From: Alphaproteobacteria bacterium
GTDB lineage: Bacteria; Pseudomonadota; Alphaproteobacteria; SMXS01
Direction of reading: 5' to 3'
Assembly (NCBI GenBank): GCA_028284945.1
Contig: JANQQJ010000023.1
Location: 168,011-232,010, forward strand
DNA length: 64,000 nt
Both the position numbers and the translations under genes were made by a program. The notes below the pieces were generated by a model that did not search any database, was not told the DNA's origin, and saw only the letters and a list, made by a program, of their open reading frames with translations. Every line of letters starts with the position of its first letter. The first letter of the stretch is position 1. Below, piece by piece: positions 29,506 to 37,074 of the stretch.

Positions 29506-30378
29506 GTGCGATCATATCTAACCGAGCTCTTTTTCGGCATTATCCGGGTCTGCCTGAAAGTGATACCCCACAACCGGACAGGTGATCGCCTCATTACCTT
29601 TCTGCGCTTCGTCAAGACACATAAGCGGTTACCCAACAACAAGCTCTCTTACCTCGACGTGCTCTACAGGCTTAAGTCGTCAGATGAGATTATGGACCCG
29701 CTCCGGGTCTTCGTGACCGACAAAGAGCTGGCCAAACTGTTCATTGCCGCCACAGTTGGACCGCAATACCCGGTACCAACAATTGCCGTGCTATCGAGCC
29801 GTGACGAGGTTGATGCCTATGATTTTCCGGCAACCTGTTGCATCAAACCAACGCATTCCTGTAACCAGGTCATCTTGCGCAAAGACGGCGAAGAGATTGA
29901 TAAAGAACGCATCAAGGCGTGGCTTGACTTCAACTATTACACCCATAGTCGCGAGGCCAATTATCGATATCTTGAGCCCAAAATTATTGTCGAACCGCTG
30001 TTGTTCAACAGCAAATCTGTCTTTGATTACAAGTACTTCTGCTATGCGGGCAAGCCGAGGGCTATCCAGGTGGATGTCGACCGTCGCGGCGACTGGATTG
30101 TTGGCCTTTTCAGGGCAGACTGGACCGAACAGCGACTATCTAGCGAATACGAAATGGGAAACGGCGCCATCAGCAAGCCCGCCAATCTGGCGGAGATGCT
30201 GCGCGCGGCGGAGAAGTTGTGCAAACAATTCCCAACCATTCGTATCGACATGTATTCCGATGGTGAGACATTTTACGTCGGCGAACTGACCAATTGTCCC
30301 GGCAGCGGCCTCACCACCATACGAGATAAAGACACCGAAGAGGCCTTTTCAGAACTACTCTATGGCGAGCATAGCTGA
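29506..30378 (+). CDS. TupA-like ATP-grasp family protein
   Basis: This 290-residue protein carries the TupA-type ATP-grasp features: KPTHSCN at the ATP/lid region, EPLLFNSKSVFDYKYFCYAGKP, IQVDVDRR and a C-terminal IRIDMYSDGETFYVGELT with metal-binding acidic residues. Known relatives join a peptide bond in teichuronopeptide or capsule synthesis. The start is GTG 29506, preceded by GAGGGAAAA. It is followed 115 bp later by a second, unrelated-looking ATP-grasp gene, which suggests a short pathway for peptide-type bonds. The substrate is unknown. Confidence 0.8.
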   Translation: MRSYLTELFFGIIRVCLKVIPHNRTGDRLITFLRFVKTHKRLPNNKLSYLDVLYRLKSSDEIMDPLRVFVTDKELAKLFIAATVGPQYPVPTIAVLSSRDEVDAYDFPATCCIKPTHSCNQVILRKDGEEIDKERIKAWLDFNYYTHSREANYRYLEPKIIVEPLLFNSKSVFDYKYFCYAGKPRAIQVDVDRRGDWIVGLFRADWTEQRLSSEYEMGNGAISKPANLAEMLRAAEKLCKQFPTIRIDMYSDGETFYVGELTNCPGSGLTTIRDKDTEEAFSELLYGEHS

Positions 30379-30493
30379 TGGTCACAAGCCAGTTTTTGCT
30401 GGTTTTCCAGCTACAGATGCCTGGCCTGTTAAAGTCGAATACCTTGTCAGCAATGACCCTCCCTATCCGCATCGACAATCAGGATAAGTATCC

Positions 30494-31825
30494 ATGCGCG
30501 TAGCCGCCTTCGTGCCCGGACAGGCCATGAGCACCACTTTTGCGACGTGTTCTGACGATACCTCCCTGCATTTCGACCCCGACAAACTAACGGCGCGGCA
30601 GGTGAGAGATGATGTCGCGAGTAAAAGCCTCGTGGGCTTGCTGCAGGTGGCACAGATGGGCCTCGGCGGTCCTGCAGACCATGTTATGCTGTATGAAACC
30701 TTTGCAATTGACCCCTGGCCCGAACGCCTAGAGGTCTATTCCGGATTTTTCACCCGCATGGGTGCAAACCCCATTCCGCCCGAACATCGCCACCTGCACC
30801 CGGTCGAGGACTTTTACAATTCCATCGCAGTCGCCCTGCCGGATACGGATAGCATCACGCTGTACATGACCAGCGGATCCAACAGTATTCTGCACAATGA
30901 TCCGGCGGCCTACGCCATCAGCCAGAACGTGAACTCGAAGGTGCACTTCGCAGCCCATGCACCACGCTTTGGTATTCCCGTACCGGATACGCTGGTGACC
31001 ACCAAAGGACAACTGGATAACGCAGAAAATGCCGCCTTTATGACCAAACACAATGGTCAGATCATAGTCAAAACTCTTGGCCTGGGAGGCGCGCGTAATG
31101 TCACCTCGGTGTCCAACCTAACAGAGGTGGCTGATTACGTTACGGAATTTGATGACAACATGGCCGTAATCCTGCAACGCCGGTTGGACATGTCGGAATA
31201 TAGCGAACTGACGGCAGATTTAACGATCACGGACACCGATATTTCCATTTCTAATGTCCGCAAGTTGATATTTTCGGAGGGGATCTGGGCTGGCAACTAC
31301 ATTGGCCCCGACGTTGTCGTCAGCCCCGAACACGAGGCGCAATTGTTGCGCGTTGGCGCCTATGCCCGCGCTCAAGGCTATGTGGCGCCAGAGGGCTTGA
31401 ACTGCGGCATAGACTTCTTCATCAGCAAAAACGGCCGCGGTGCCGAGAACAAAGAAGAGCTTTTGGTCACTGAGATTAATTGCCGCTGGACCGGGGGCCT
31501 GTACACAACTGAAATGCTTCGCCAAGTAGGGGCAACGCAGGAAAGCTGCGTCGCCTTCATCGATCTGGTTATTGCCAGAAAATTTGACGCCTATCTCGCC
31601 TTTGTCGACCGGCACTTATTTGGAGCGAGCAGCCAGTCCTTCAGTATCATCCCGCTGGGATGCAGCCCCTCCCCGCAACAGATAGAGGGCGATGAGCACT
31701 TCTACGCCTGGCAGATCATTGCCGGAGACTTCAACGCCTTCAAGCAAGCCCGACAGGTCGAATTGGGCGATGACGTCCTGATGCTCGCGGAAAAAATCGA
31801 CATGGACGAGGTAAGCCGCAGCTAA
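30494..31825 (+). CDS. ATP-grasp carboxylate-amine ligase-like protein
   Basis: This 443-residue protein has an N-terminal pre-ATP-grasp portion with no recognised motif (1-140). The ATP-grasp core (about 150-350) has IVKTLGLGGARNVT, ILQRRLDMSEYSE and the metal/nucleotide segment LLVTEINCRWTGG. The GLNCGIDFF stretch precedes the metal site. It resembles the broad group of unassigned ATP-grasp ligases that link acids to amines. It follows a TupA-like ATP-grasp gene on the same strand. A palindrome array begins 3 bp after its stop. Confidence 0.75.
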   Translation: MRVAAFVPGQAMSTTFATCSDDTSLHFDPDKLTARQVRDDVASKSLVGLLQVAQMGLGGPADHVMLYETFAIDPWPERLEVYSGFFTRMGANPIPPEHRHLHPVEDFYNSIAVALPDTDSITLYMTSGSNSILHNDPAAYAISQNVNSKVHFAAHAPRFGIPVPDTLVTTKGQLDNAENAAFMTKHNGQIIVKTLGLGGARNVTSVSNLTEVADYVTEFDDNMAVILQRRLDMSEYSELTADLTITDTDISISNVRKLIFSEGIWAGNYIGPDVVVSPEHEAQLLRVGAYARAQGYVAPEGLNCGIDFFISKNGRGAENKEELLVTEINCRWTGGLYTTEMLRQVGATQESCVAFIDLVIARKFDAYLAFVDRHLFGASSQSFSIIPLGCSPSPQQIEGDEHFYAWQIIAGDFNAFKQARQVELGDDVLMLAEKIDMDEVSRS

Positions 31826-31828
31826 ACC

Positions 31829-31891
31829 CTAGAGCAAAACCAGCTTAGTCGGAATCGAGAGATTCCAGCTAAGCTAGTAAATTTGCTCTAG
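31829..31891. repeat. Palindrome 1 of the compound array
   Basis: CTAGAGCAAA (31829-31838) pairs exactly with TTTGCTCTAG (31882-31891). Inside, AGCTTAG pairs with CTAAGCT and GGAATC with GATTCC. The whole folds into one long stem. It begins immediately after the second ATP-grasp gene and could also end its transcript. Confidence 0.8.
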
Positions 31892-31903
31892 AAACCAATA
31901 GAT

Positions 31904-31966
31904 TAGATCATCTTTATCTGTTGAGTTGAAACGCTAAGCGCTTCCAACTCAACAGATGATGATCTA
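31904..31966. repeat. Palindrome 2 of the compound array
   Basis: ATCTGTTGAGTTG (31916-31928) pairs exactly with CAACTCAACAGAT (31945-31957), with CGCT/AGCG in the loop. Outer arms TAGATCATC (31904-31912) and GATGATCTA (31958-31966) also pair. Its last bases are shared with palindrome 3. Confidence 0.85.
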
Positions 31967-32014
31967 GATCACGATCGGTTTAGGTGGGTTCACCTAAACC
32001 GATAAACGTGATCT
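31966..32014. repeat. Palindrome 3 of the compound array
   Basis: AGATCACG (31966-31973) pairs with CGTGATCT (32007-32014) and ATCGGTTTAGGTG (31974-31986) pairs exactly with CACCTAAACCGAT (31991-32003), with a 4-base loop. It is the tightest stem in the array. Confidence 0.85.
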
Positions 32015-32028
32015 GGATTCAATAAGTG

Positions 32029-32104
32029 AGAGCGGGATCGGGCGGAAAACCGGTATCCACCCATCGGGTCAAGCCCGACGGCATGCTTTTCCTGATCCCG
32101 CTCT
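32029..32104. repeat. Palindrome 4, RIME-like element with an inner insertion
   Basis: AGAGCGGGATC (32029-32039) pairs exactly with GATCCCGCTCT (32094-32104). The outer sequence with GGCGGAAAACCGGTATCCAC and CTTTTCCTGATCCCG matches the common alphaproteobacterial intergenic repeat often called RIME. About 25 bases (ccatcgggtcaagcccg... to 32085) are inserted in the middle, and they form their own small hairpin (CGGGT/GCCCG). Confidence 0.75.
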
Positions 32105-32106
32105 AG

Positions 32107-32376
32107 CCAAACCAGGCCATCGGTGTGATACGGGTCAGCGTCGGCACATCCCATACAGCTGGACAGATCAATAGTCTCGCAATCAAGGGTGTTGAAACTG
32201 GTTCCGGGTCCTATATCCTATCCCAGTAGTGATCCAACCGATTGGACTGACGGTATAAAAGTACGGGGAAAACAGACATCTAAGCAGCGCCCAGTAGGCG
32301 GCACTGACTCGACGAAACTGGGGCTGCATCAACACGTCGACCGTCAATAAGCACCAAAAAAAGGAGATGGTGGGAA
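32107..32376. other. Upstream region of the cytochrome c gene
   Basis: These 270 bp carry no ORF I would accept. TCCAA (32233-32237) and TTGGA (32242-32246) form a 14-bp dyad just before TATAAA (32254-32259), a candidate -10 with an operator. An AAGGAG ribosome site lies at about 32360. Confidence 0.45.
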
Positions 32377-32844
32377 ATGCAGAGTATACATATGCGTCTT
32401 TTAGGGGCCCTTACAGCCATCATGCTGATAAGCGGCGGCACCGCTGTACAGGCGGATGATACAGCCGAGGCTGAAGTTGTCTGCGACGTCAAGAAAGGCG
32501 AGCGAGTTTTCAGAAAATGCATGACCTGCCATGTGCTTGAACCCGGTAAGAAAAAGACCGGGCCCAGCCTCTGGGGTATCTTTGGCCGCGTATCAGGCAC
32601 CGAAGAGGGCTTCAATTATTCCAAAGCGATGAAGGAAGCGGAAATTACCTGGACCGAAGAAACCATCTCCGCCTATATCGAAAATCCGCGGAAATATATT
32701 CCCCGGAACAAGATGGCCTTTCCGGGTGTCCGCAAGGAGCAGGAACGCGTTGATCTGATGTGCTTCTTGAAAGAGAACACCATGGATCCTGATGCGCCTG
32801 CGCCGGATGGTGATGGGGCGGACGACGCGCCTGCCGAAGGATAG
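32377..32844 (+). CDS. Class I c-type cytochrome (c2/c550-like), probable soluble electron carrier
   Basis: This 155-residue protein has a signal peptide (cleaved near 26), the heme site CMTCH at 48-52 and the distal Met 113 in RNKMAFPGV. GPSLWGIFGR and NPRKYIPRNKM are typical of the cytochrome c2/mitochondrial class. A Pro/Asp/Glu-rich acidic tail follows from 131. It sits at the edge of the photosynthesis cluster and there is no pufC, so it is a good candidate donor to the reaction centre. An extra Cys 36 is present in the mature protein. A strong terminator follows. Confidence 0.9.
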   Translation: MQSIHMRLLGALTAIMLISGGTAVQADDTAEAEVVCDVKKGERVFRKCMTCHVLEPGKKKTGPSLWGIFGRVSGTEEGFNYSKAMKEAEITWTEETISAYIENPRKYIPRNKMAFPGVRKEQERVDLMCFLKENTMDPDAPAPDGDGADDAPAEG

Positions 32845-32899
32845 ACAGGCCTGGGCGCGGAACCTACGAGCGTTTCCGCGCGATCACATTGTGAATTGG

Positions 32900-32935
32900 A
32901 GCCCCGTTGCACATGGCAGCGGGGCTTTAGTTTTA
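32900..32935 (+). terminator. Intrinsic terminator of the cytochrome c gene
   Basis: AGCCCCG (32900-32906) and CGGGGCT (32920-32926) form a GC stem with further TGC/GCA pairing inside, followed by TTTAGTTTTAT. The stem reads well on the plus strand and lies between the cytochrome and the converging tspO. Confidence 0.85.
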
Positions 32936-32954
32936 TGGGTGTTATCAATGGTGG

Positions 32955-33446
32955 TTAGGCGAACGGACCGTTCAGCCGCACGACGGCGAGGTTCAAGACG
33001 CCCGCGAAGGTTACCCATGCCAGATACGGCACCAGCAGAAGGCTGGATAGTTTCGAATACCTCAAAAACACGACGATCAAAGCCAGGACCGACAACCACA
33101 GCAGAATGACCTCTGCAAGGGCCCAGTCCGGCCGCTGCGCCCTGAAGAACACCGCGCTCCAAAGCAAATTGAGGGCAGCATTGAGAGCAAACAGCCAAAG
33201 CATGCTCATTTGCGCGACACGATTGGGTGCGCGACGCCAAGCCAGAATACCCGCCAGCGCACATAGTGAATAAATGAGGGTCCAGGCAGGCCCGAACAAC
33301 CAATCCGGTGGCTTCCAGGACGGCTGCTGCAGGCTGTAATACCAGTCGCTCAGATCGGTCATAAAGGCGCCGAAAACTGCGACAATCAGCGCCGCACCAG
33401 CACCGGCCAATATGGGCTTAAGCCGCCCACTATTCGCAGCGGTCAT
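32955..33446 (-). CDS. tspO: TspO/MBR tryptophan-rich sensory protein
   Basis: This 163-residue protein has five membrane helices and the family's Trp/Pro-rich segments (WYYSLQQPSWKPPDWLFGPAWTLIY around 33-57, and WSAVFFRAQRPDWAL). In phototrophs TspO (also called CrtK) responds to oxygen and influences photopigment gene expression and porphyrin handling. It follows bchP with an ATGA overlap and ends the ppsR-side minus operon. Confidence 0.95.
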   Translation of the reverse strand: MTAANSGRLKPILAGAGAALIVAVFGAFMTDLSDWYYSLQQPSWKPPDWLFGPAWTLIYSLCALAGILAWRRAPNRVAQMSMLWLFALNAALNLLWSAVFFRAQRPDWALAEVILLWLSVLALIVVFLRYSKLSSLLLVPYLAWVTFAGVLNLAVVRLNGPFA

Positions 33447-34648
33447 GACGACGGAGATACGATCCGGAACAGATGGGCCAGGTCTTTGAAGAAAATTTTC
33501 ACATGCGCTACAGGCTTCTTCCTGACCAGCTTCTTGTTCATGTAAGCCTGCCAGGTGAGCTGTTGCACATCAGGGTCCTTGCAGATGGTCACAAATCGTT
33601 CCCGGCGCTTGTCGCTCGAATACCAGAACTTCTGCATGATACCCAGAATCCAGAAGACGCGACCGTGTTCTTTCATAAACCGCTTGCGGGCTTTAGCCAG
33701 GACCCGGGCGTCTGCGGTTTCCAGGAATTCACTAACCGCCTGCGCCGTGAACTGCCCGGCAAGCATGGCATAATAAATGCCCTCGCCCGATGCCGGTGCA
33801 ACGACGCCGGCGGCATCGCCCGCCAGAATGACATTGCGGCCATTGTCCCACTTCTTTCTTGGCCGCAGAGGAATCGGCGCGCCTTCGCGGCGGACTGTTT
33901 CCGCCTGATCGAGGCCCGCGGTTTCGCGCAGCTCCTTGACCGACTCACGCAGCGAAAAGCCCTTATTCGCCGTACCGGTTCCGACGCTGGTGTGATCGCC
34001 GTGCGGAAACACCCAGCTATAAAAATCCGGCGACAGCGCACCACGGTAATAGACGTCGCATCGGTTGCTGGCAAAATCGGCGTCAGGATTGTGCGGGGAC
34101 TTGATCACCTCATGATAAGCGAAGACATAGGGGACCTTGTCTTTGGCTGACATGGTCTGCTGTGCCACTGCCGAATTGGCCCCATCCGCGCCGATGACCG
34201 CTTTGGTGCGGACGCTGACGGCATCACCGCCGCGGCCAGATTCCTTAGGCACAAACTCTACAACCGCCGTCCCATCGTCCTGCTGGGTAATGGTCTTGAA
34301 CGTCCCATCAATACGAGTGGCCCCGGTCTTGACCGCCCGTTCCCGCAACCACTCGTCAAACACATCCCGGTCGACCATGCCGACAAAACCGCCATCGATC
34401 GGCATGTCTACTTTCGCATCCGCTGGGGAAACCATCCGCGCCGAGCTGATTTTGGCCACCAGCAGCGAGTCCGGAATGGCAAAATCCTGGATCAATCGGG
34501 GCGGGATGGCACCACCACAGGGTTTGATACGCCCCGCTTTGTCGAGCAGCAGAACCGATCGGCCGTCGCGGGCCAGTTCCGTCGCCGCTGTCGCGCCTGA
34601 AGGCCCGCCACCGACCACCACAACGTCATATGTTTGAATATCTGTCAT
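33443..34648 (-). CDS. bchP: Geranylgeranyl reductase (bacteriochlorophyll side-chain saturation)
   Basis: This 401-residue flavoprotein opens with VVVGGGPSGATAATELAR, the FAD-binding loop, and has GADGANSAVAQ and GDAAGVVAPASGEGIYYAM near 290. BchP reduces the geranylgeranyl chain of bacteriochlorophyll to phytyl. ATG 34648 (MTDIQTYD) fits the family start. It stands 5 bp after bch2 and overlaps tspO. Confidence 0.96.
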   Translation of the reverse strand: MTDIQTYDVVVVGGGPSGATAATELARDGRSVLLLDKAGRIKPCGGAIPPRLIQDFAIPDSLLVAKISSARMVSPADAKVDMPIDGGFVGMVDRDVFDEWLRERAVKTGATRIDGTFKTITQQDDGTAVVEFVPKESGRGGDAVSVRTKAVIGADGANSAVAQQTMSAKDKVPYVFAYHEVIKSPHNPDADFASNRCDVYYRGALSPDFYSWVFPHGDHTSVGTGTANKGFSLRESVKELRETAGLDQAETVRREGAPIPLRPRKKWDNGRNVILAGDAAGVVAPASGEGIYYAMLAGQFTAQAVSEFLETADARVLAKARKRFMKEHGRVFWILGIMQKFWYSSDKRRERFVTICKDPDVQQLTWQAYMNKKLVRKKPVAHVKIFFKDLAHLFRIVSPSS

Positions 34649-34653
34649 GATTC

Positions 34654-36006
34654 TCACCCATGATTAACCGACGCCGCCAAGGCAGGGTTGCCGGAAAGGT
34701 CCACCCCCTGGCGCTCGGTAGAAGGCCGCCCGATACGGGCGGCAATGAAAGCTGCAACAATGAACAGGATCCCTTCGCCTGCGAATACGAGTGCGTAGGC
34801 AGAAACCGGCGATCCGAACAAAGAACGGAAGATGTCGACCAGAATTGTGGCCCCCAGGCCACCCAGTCCGAAGGCGACCGCTTGAGCGGCGCCAAACAAG
34901 CCCATGCGTATCCCTTCGCGTGACTGTTGGGTTCCGCCAGCCAGTTCCATCATCGACGCGATGGCCGCAACGGCAAAAGCACCATTGGCAAATCCCAAAA
35001 AGACCACTGAGGCGCGTAGTGGCCAGGTCGGCCCGACAAATCCAGCAGCCGCCAATCCAAACAGCGCCAAAGCGGAAGCCGCACAGCCAGCCATCGTACA
35101 AAAACGCAAAACGCCTGATCTGCGGCGCCCCAAGAGCGCACTGATAAGAGCGACCATCACCATGCCCACCAGCACCCCGCTATGCTGCACCCCTGCAAGC
35201 TTTGTCGATTCCCCCGGAGTCAAGCCGAACACCGCGCCGGCAAAGGGCTCAAGGATCAGGTCTTGCGCGCTATATGCCAGCATGGCGACAAAAACGAACG
35301 TGGTGAAACGCCGGGTCGCCGGTTCGCGCCAAATCTGGCGCATGGCATCCATGAAAGCAGGATTTGAGTCCGGTTCAGGCCGCGCGCGAACCTGTTCTAC
35401 GACAGCTGTTCCCTCGACACGCCACAGCGCTACCGCTGTCAACAGGATAGCCCCGATACCAACAACGGCTGTCACCAGAACCAGCCTGCCGGTGGTGAAC
35501 GGGTCCAGGAAATGACCCGCAACCGTTGCGGTGACGGCAAAGCCAGCGATCATCATCAACCAGACAATCATCGCCGCTGCGCCCCGGCGCGCGGGGTCGA
35601 CGCGTGCCGCCAGCAACGCCAGCAAGGACGTCCCCGAAGCCCCGACGCCCAAGCCAATCAAAACGAAGGCGGCAGTTGCCATGGCAATACCGGCAAAAGT
35701 ATTGGTTTCCATCAATGCGGTGGCCATGGCCGCCGCGACACCGCCCGCTGCCAGGGCCGCCATACCCCCCATGATCCACGGAGTCCGCCGCCGGCCGACA
35801 TCTGAACTGTAGCCAAATCTGGGCCGCATCAATTGTACGGCGTAGTGCAACGCCACCAGCGCGCCCGGCAGAGCTGCGGGCAACATCAACTCGACCACCA
35901 TTACGCGGTTCATGGTCGACGTGGTCAAAACGACGATGGCGCCAAGCGCCGTTTGCACCAGTCCCAGCCTGATAATGCCGATCCAACCGAGGCGGGGCGC
36001 GTTCAT
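34654..36006 (-). CDS. bch2: PucC/LhaA-family MFS membrane protein in the bchG-bchP interval
   Basis: This 450-residue protein has twelve membrane helices and the PucC-family stretch TLNRVMVVE-like (here TSTMNRVMVVELMLPAALPG). RPRFGYSSDVGRRRTPWI is the family's loop 2-3 motif. In Rhodobacter the equivalent gene (orf428/bch2) lies between bchG and bchP. Its role is probably pigment or light-harvesting assembly. A second PucC-like gene, lhaA, is in the superoperon. Confidence 0.93.
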   Translation of the reverse strand: MNAPRLGWIGIIRLGLVQTALGAIVVLTTSTMNRVMVVELMLPAALPGALVALHYAVQLMRPRFGYSSDVGRRRTPWIMGGMAALAAGGVAAAMATALMETNTFAGIAMATAAFVLIGLGVGASGTSLLALLAARVDPARRGAAAMIVWLMMIAGFAVTATVAGHFLDPFTTGRLVLVTAVVGIGAILLTAVALWRVEGTAVVEQVRARPEPDSNPAFMDAMRQIWREPATRRFTTFVFVAMLAYSAQDLILEPFAGAVFGLTPGESTKLAGVQHSGVLVGMVMVALISALLGRRRSGVLRFCTMAGCAASALALFGLAAAGFVGPTWPLRASVVFLGFANGAFAVAAIASMMELAGGTQQSREGIRMGLFGAAQAVAFGLGGLGATILVDIFRSLFGSPVSAYALVFAGEGILFIVAAFIAARIGRPSTERQGVDLSGNPALAASVNHG

Positions 36007-36008
36007 GA

Positions 36009-36914
36009 TCAGACCACCATCGACCGCAGCGCAAAGGCGCTGGCCAGCATGCCAAGAACATAGAGTGTCGTGCCGGTCGCGTTATACCAGGGTGCGCGTT
36101 CCCGCGGCGCCTGCATCAGCCGCACCATCAGACCGACCTGAACGGCGGTGAGCACAGCAACGATCCCCGCATAGAGCGCCAAATCCCAAGCGACCAAAAT
36201 ACCGATCACGGCGAGTTGCGGCACCAGCATGACAATACAGGCCACCAGCGCCGCATTGCGAACACCCAGCTGGACCGGCAACGAGCGGATCCCCATCTTG
36301 GTGTCGCCCTCAACCGCTTTGAAATCGTTCAGCGTCATGATGCCATGCGCGCCCGCACTATAGAGTGCTGCAAACAGGACGATCTCCCAGCTGGGCAGCC
36401 CGTTGACCATAACGGCGGCACCGGTAAACCAGGCCAATCCCTCGTAGCAGATCGCCACGGCCGCGGCGCCCCACCAGCCGTTCTGTTTCAGGCGAAACGG
36501 CGGCGCGCTATAGGCCCAGGCGAGTGCGAGGCCAAATACCGCTGCACCAAATCCCACCGGTCCCAGGGCGAGCCCCACAAGAAGCGACAACATGGTCCAG
36601 CCGACGGCGATATAGAATCCCCAGTCACCTGGAATACGCCCTGATGGAATTGGCCGTTCGGGCTGATTGATCGCATCGACATGGCGGTCGTACCAATCGT
36701 TGACTGCCTGGCTGGTCCCGCAGACCATTGGCCCGGCGAGCAGGATGCCGCCTGCCAGCAACCAGAGCCCGTCGCCCAAAGGAACACCTGCTGAAACCAC
36801 GCCGCAGCCCAGTGCCCACATCGGTGCAAACCAGGTTAACGGCTTCAAGAGCTCCAGCACTGCGGCCGGCGAGGGTCGCTTATGCGCAATCGGGAGGGAG
36901 CCTTCTTCAACCAT
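36009..36914 (-). CDS. bchG: Bacteriochlorophyll synthase
   Basis: This 301-residue UbiA-type prenyltransferase joins geranylgeranyl or phytyl diphosphate to bacteriochlorophyllide a. It has nine membrane helices and both Asp-rich loops: NDWYDRHVDAINQPERP near 80-96, and LNDFKAVEGDTKMGIRS near 202-218. It is the first gene of the bchG-bch2-bchP-tspO run and has its own promoter with a PpsR-type box upstream. Confidence 0.96.
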   Translation of the reverse strand: MVEEGSLPIAHKRPSPAAVLELLKPLTWFAPMWALGCGVVSAGVPLGDGLWLLAGGILLAGPMVCGTSQAVNDWYDRHVDAINQPERPIPSGRIPGDWGFYIAVGWTMLSLLVGLALGPVGFGAAVFGLALAWAYSAPPFRLKQNGWWGAAAVAICYEGLAWFTGAAVMVNGLPSWEIVLFAALYSAGAHGIMTLNDFKAVEGDTKMGIRSLPVQLGVRNAALVACIVMLVPQLAVIGILVAWDLALYAGIVAVLTAVQVGLMVRLMQAPRERAPWYNATGTTLYVLGMLASAFALRSMVV

Positions 36915-36922
36915 AGGAAAAC

Positions 36923-36961
36923 AGTATACTTGACACTGTTATCCGTCAATTAAACCTGACA
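36923..36961 (-). promoter_or_regulatory. bchG promoter with PpsR/CrtJ-type box
   Basis: On the minus strand a TTGACG -35 (36944-36949) and a TATACT -10 (36923-36928) are 15 bp apart. The -35 is half of CGT-N12-ACA (36944-36961), one mismatch from the PpsR consensus TGT-N12-ACA. A second TTGACA half-site lies at 36930-36935 on the plus strand. The rest of the 160-bp space to ppsR shows nothing else. Confidence 0.65.
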
Positions 36962-37074
36962 GTTTTTCGCTGTGATCTCAGAAAGTTTTTTGGGCCAGCG
37001 CGCTGCTATTGGAACACGCCCAAAACCATCGACTGAATGAACGCAAAAGACCGACGAACCTGCAGGCTGATGAC

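Noticed and set aside
31829..32104. Possible CRISPR array
   Set aside because: The repeats are inverted, differ from each other in sequence, and have no regular spacers. They are palindromic elements.
34654..36006. pucC itself (LH2 assembly)
   Set aside because: The position between bchG and bchP fits the bch2/orf428 paralogue. No pucBA genes are in the window.
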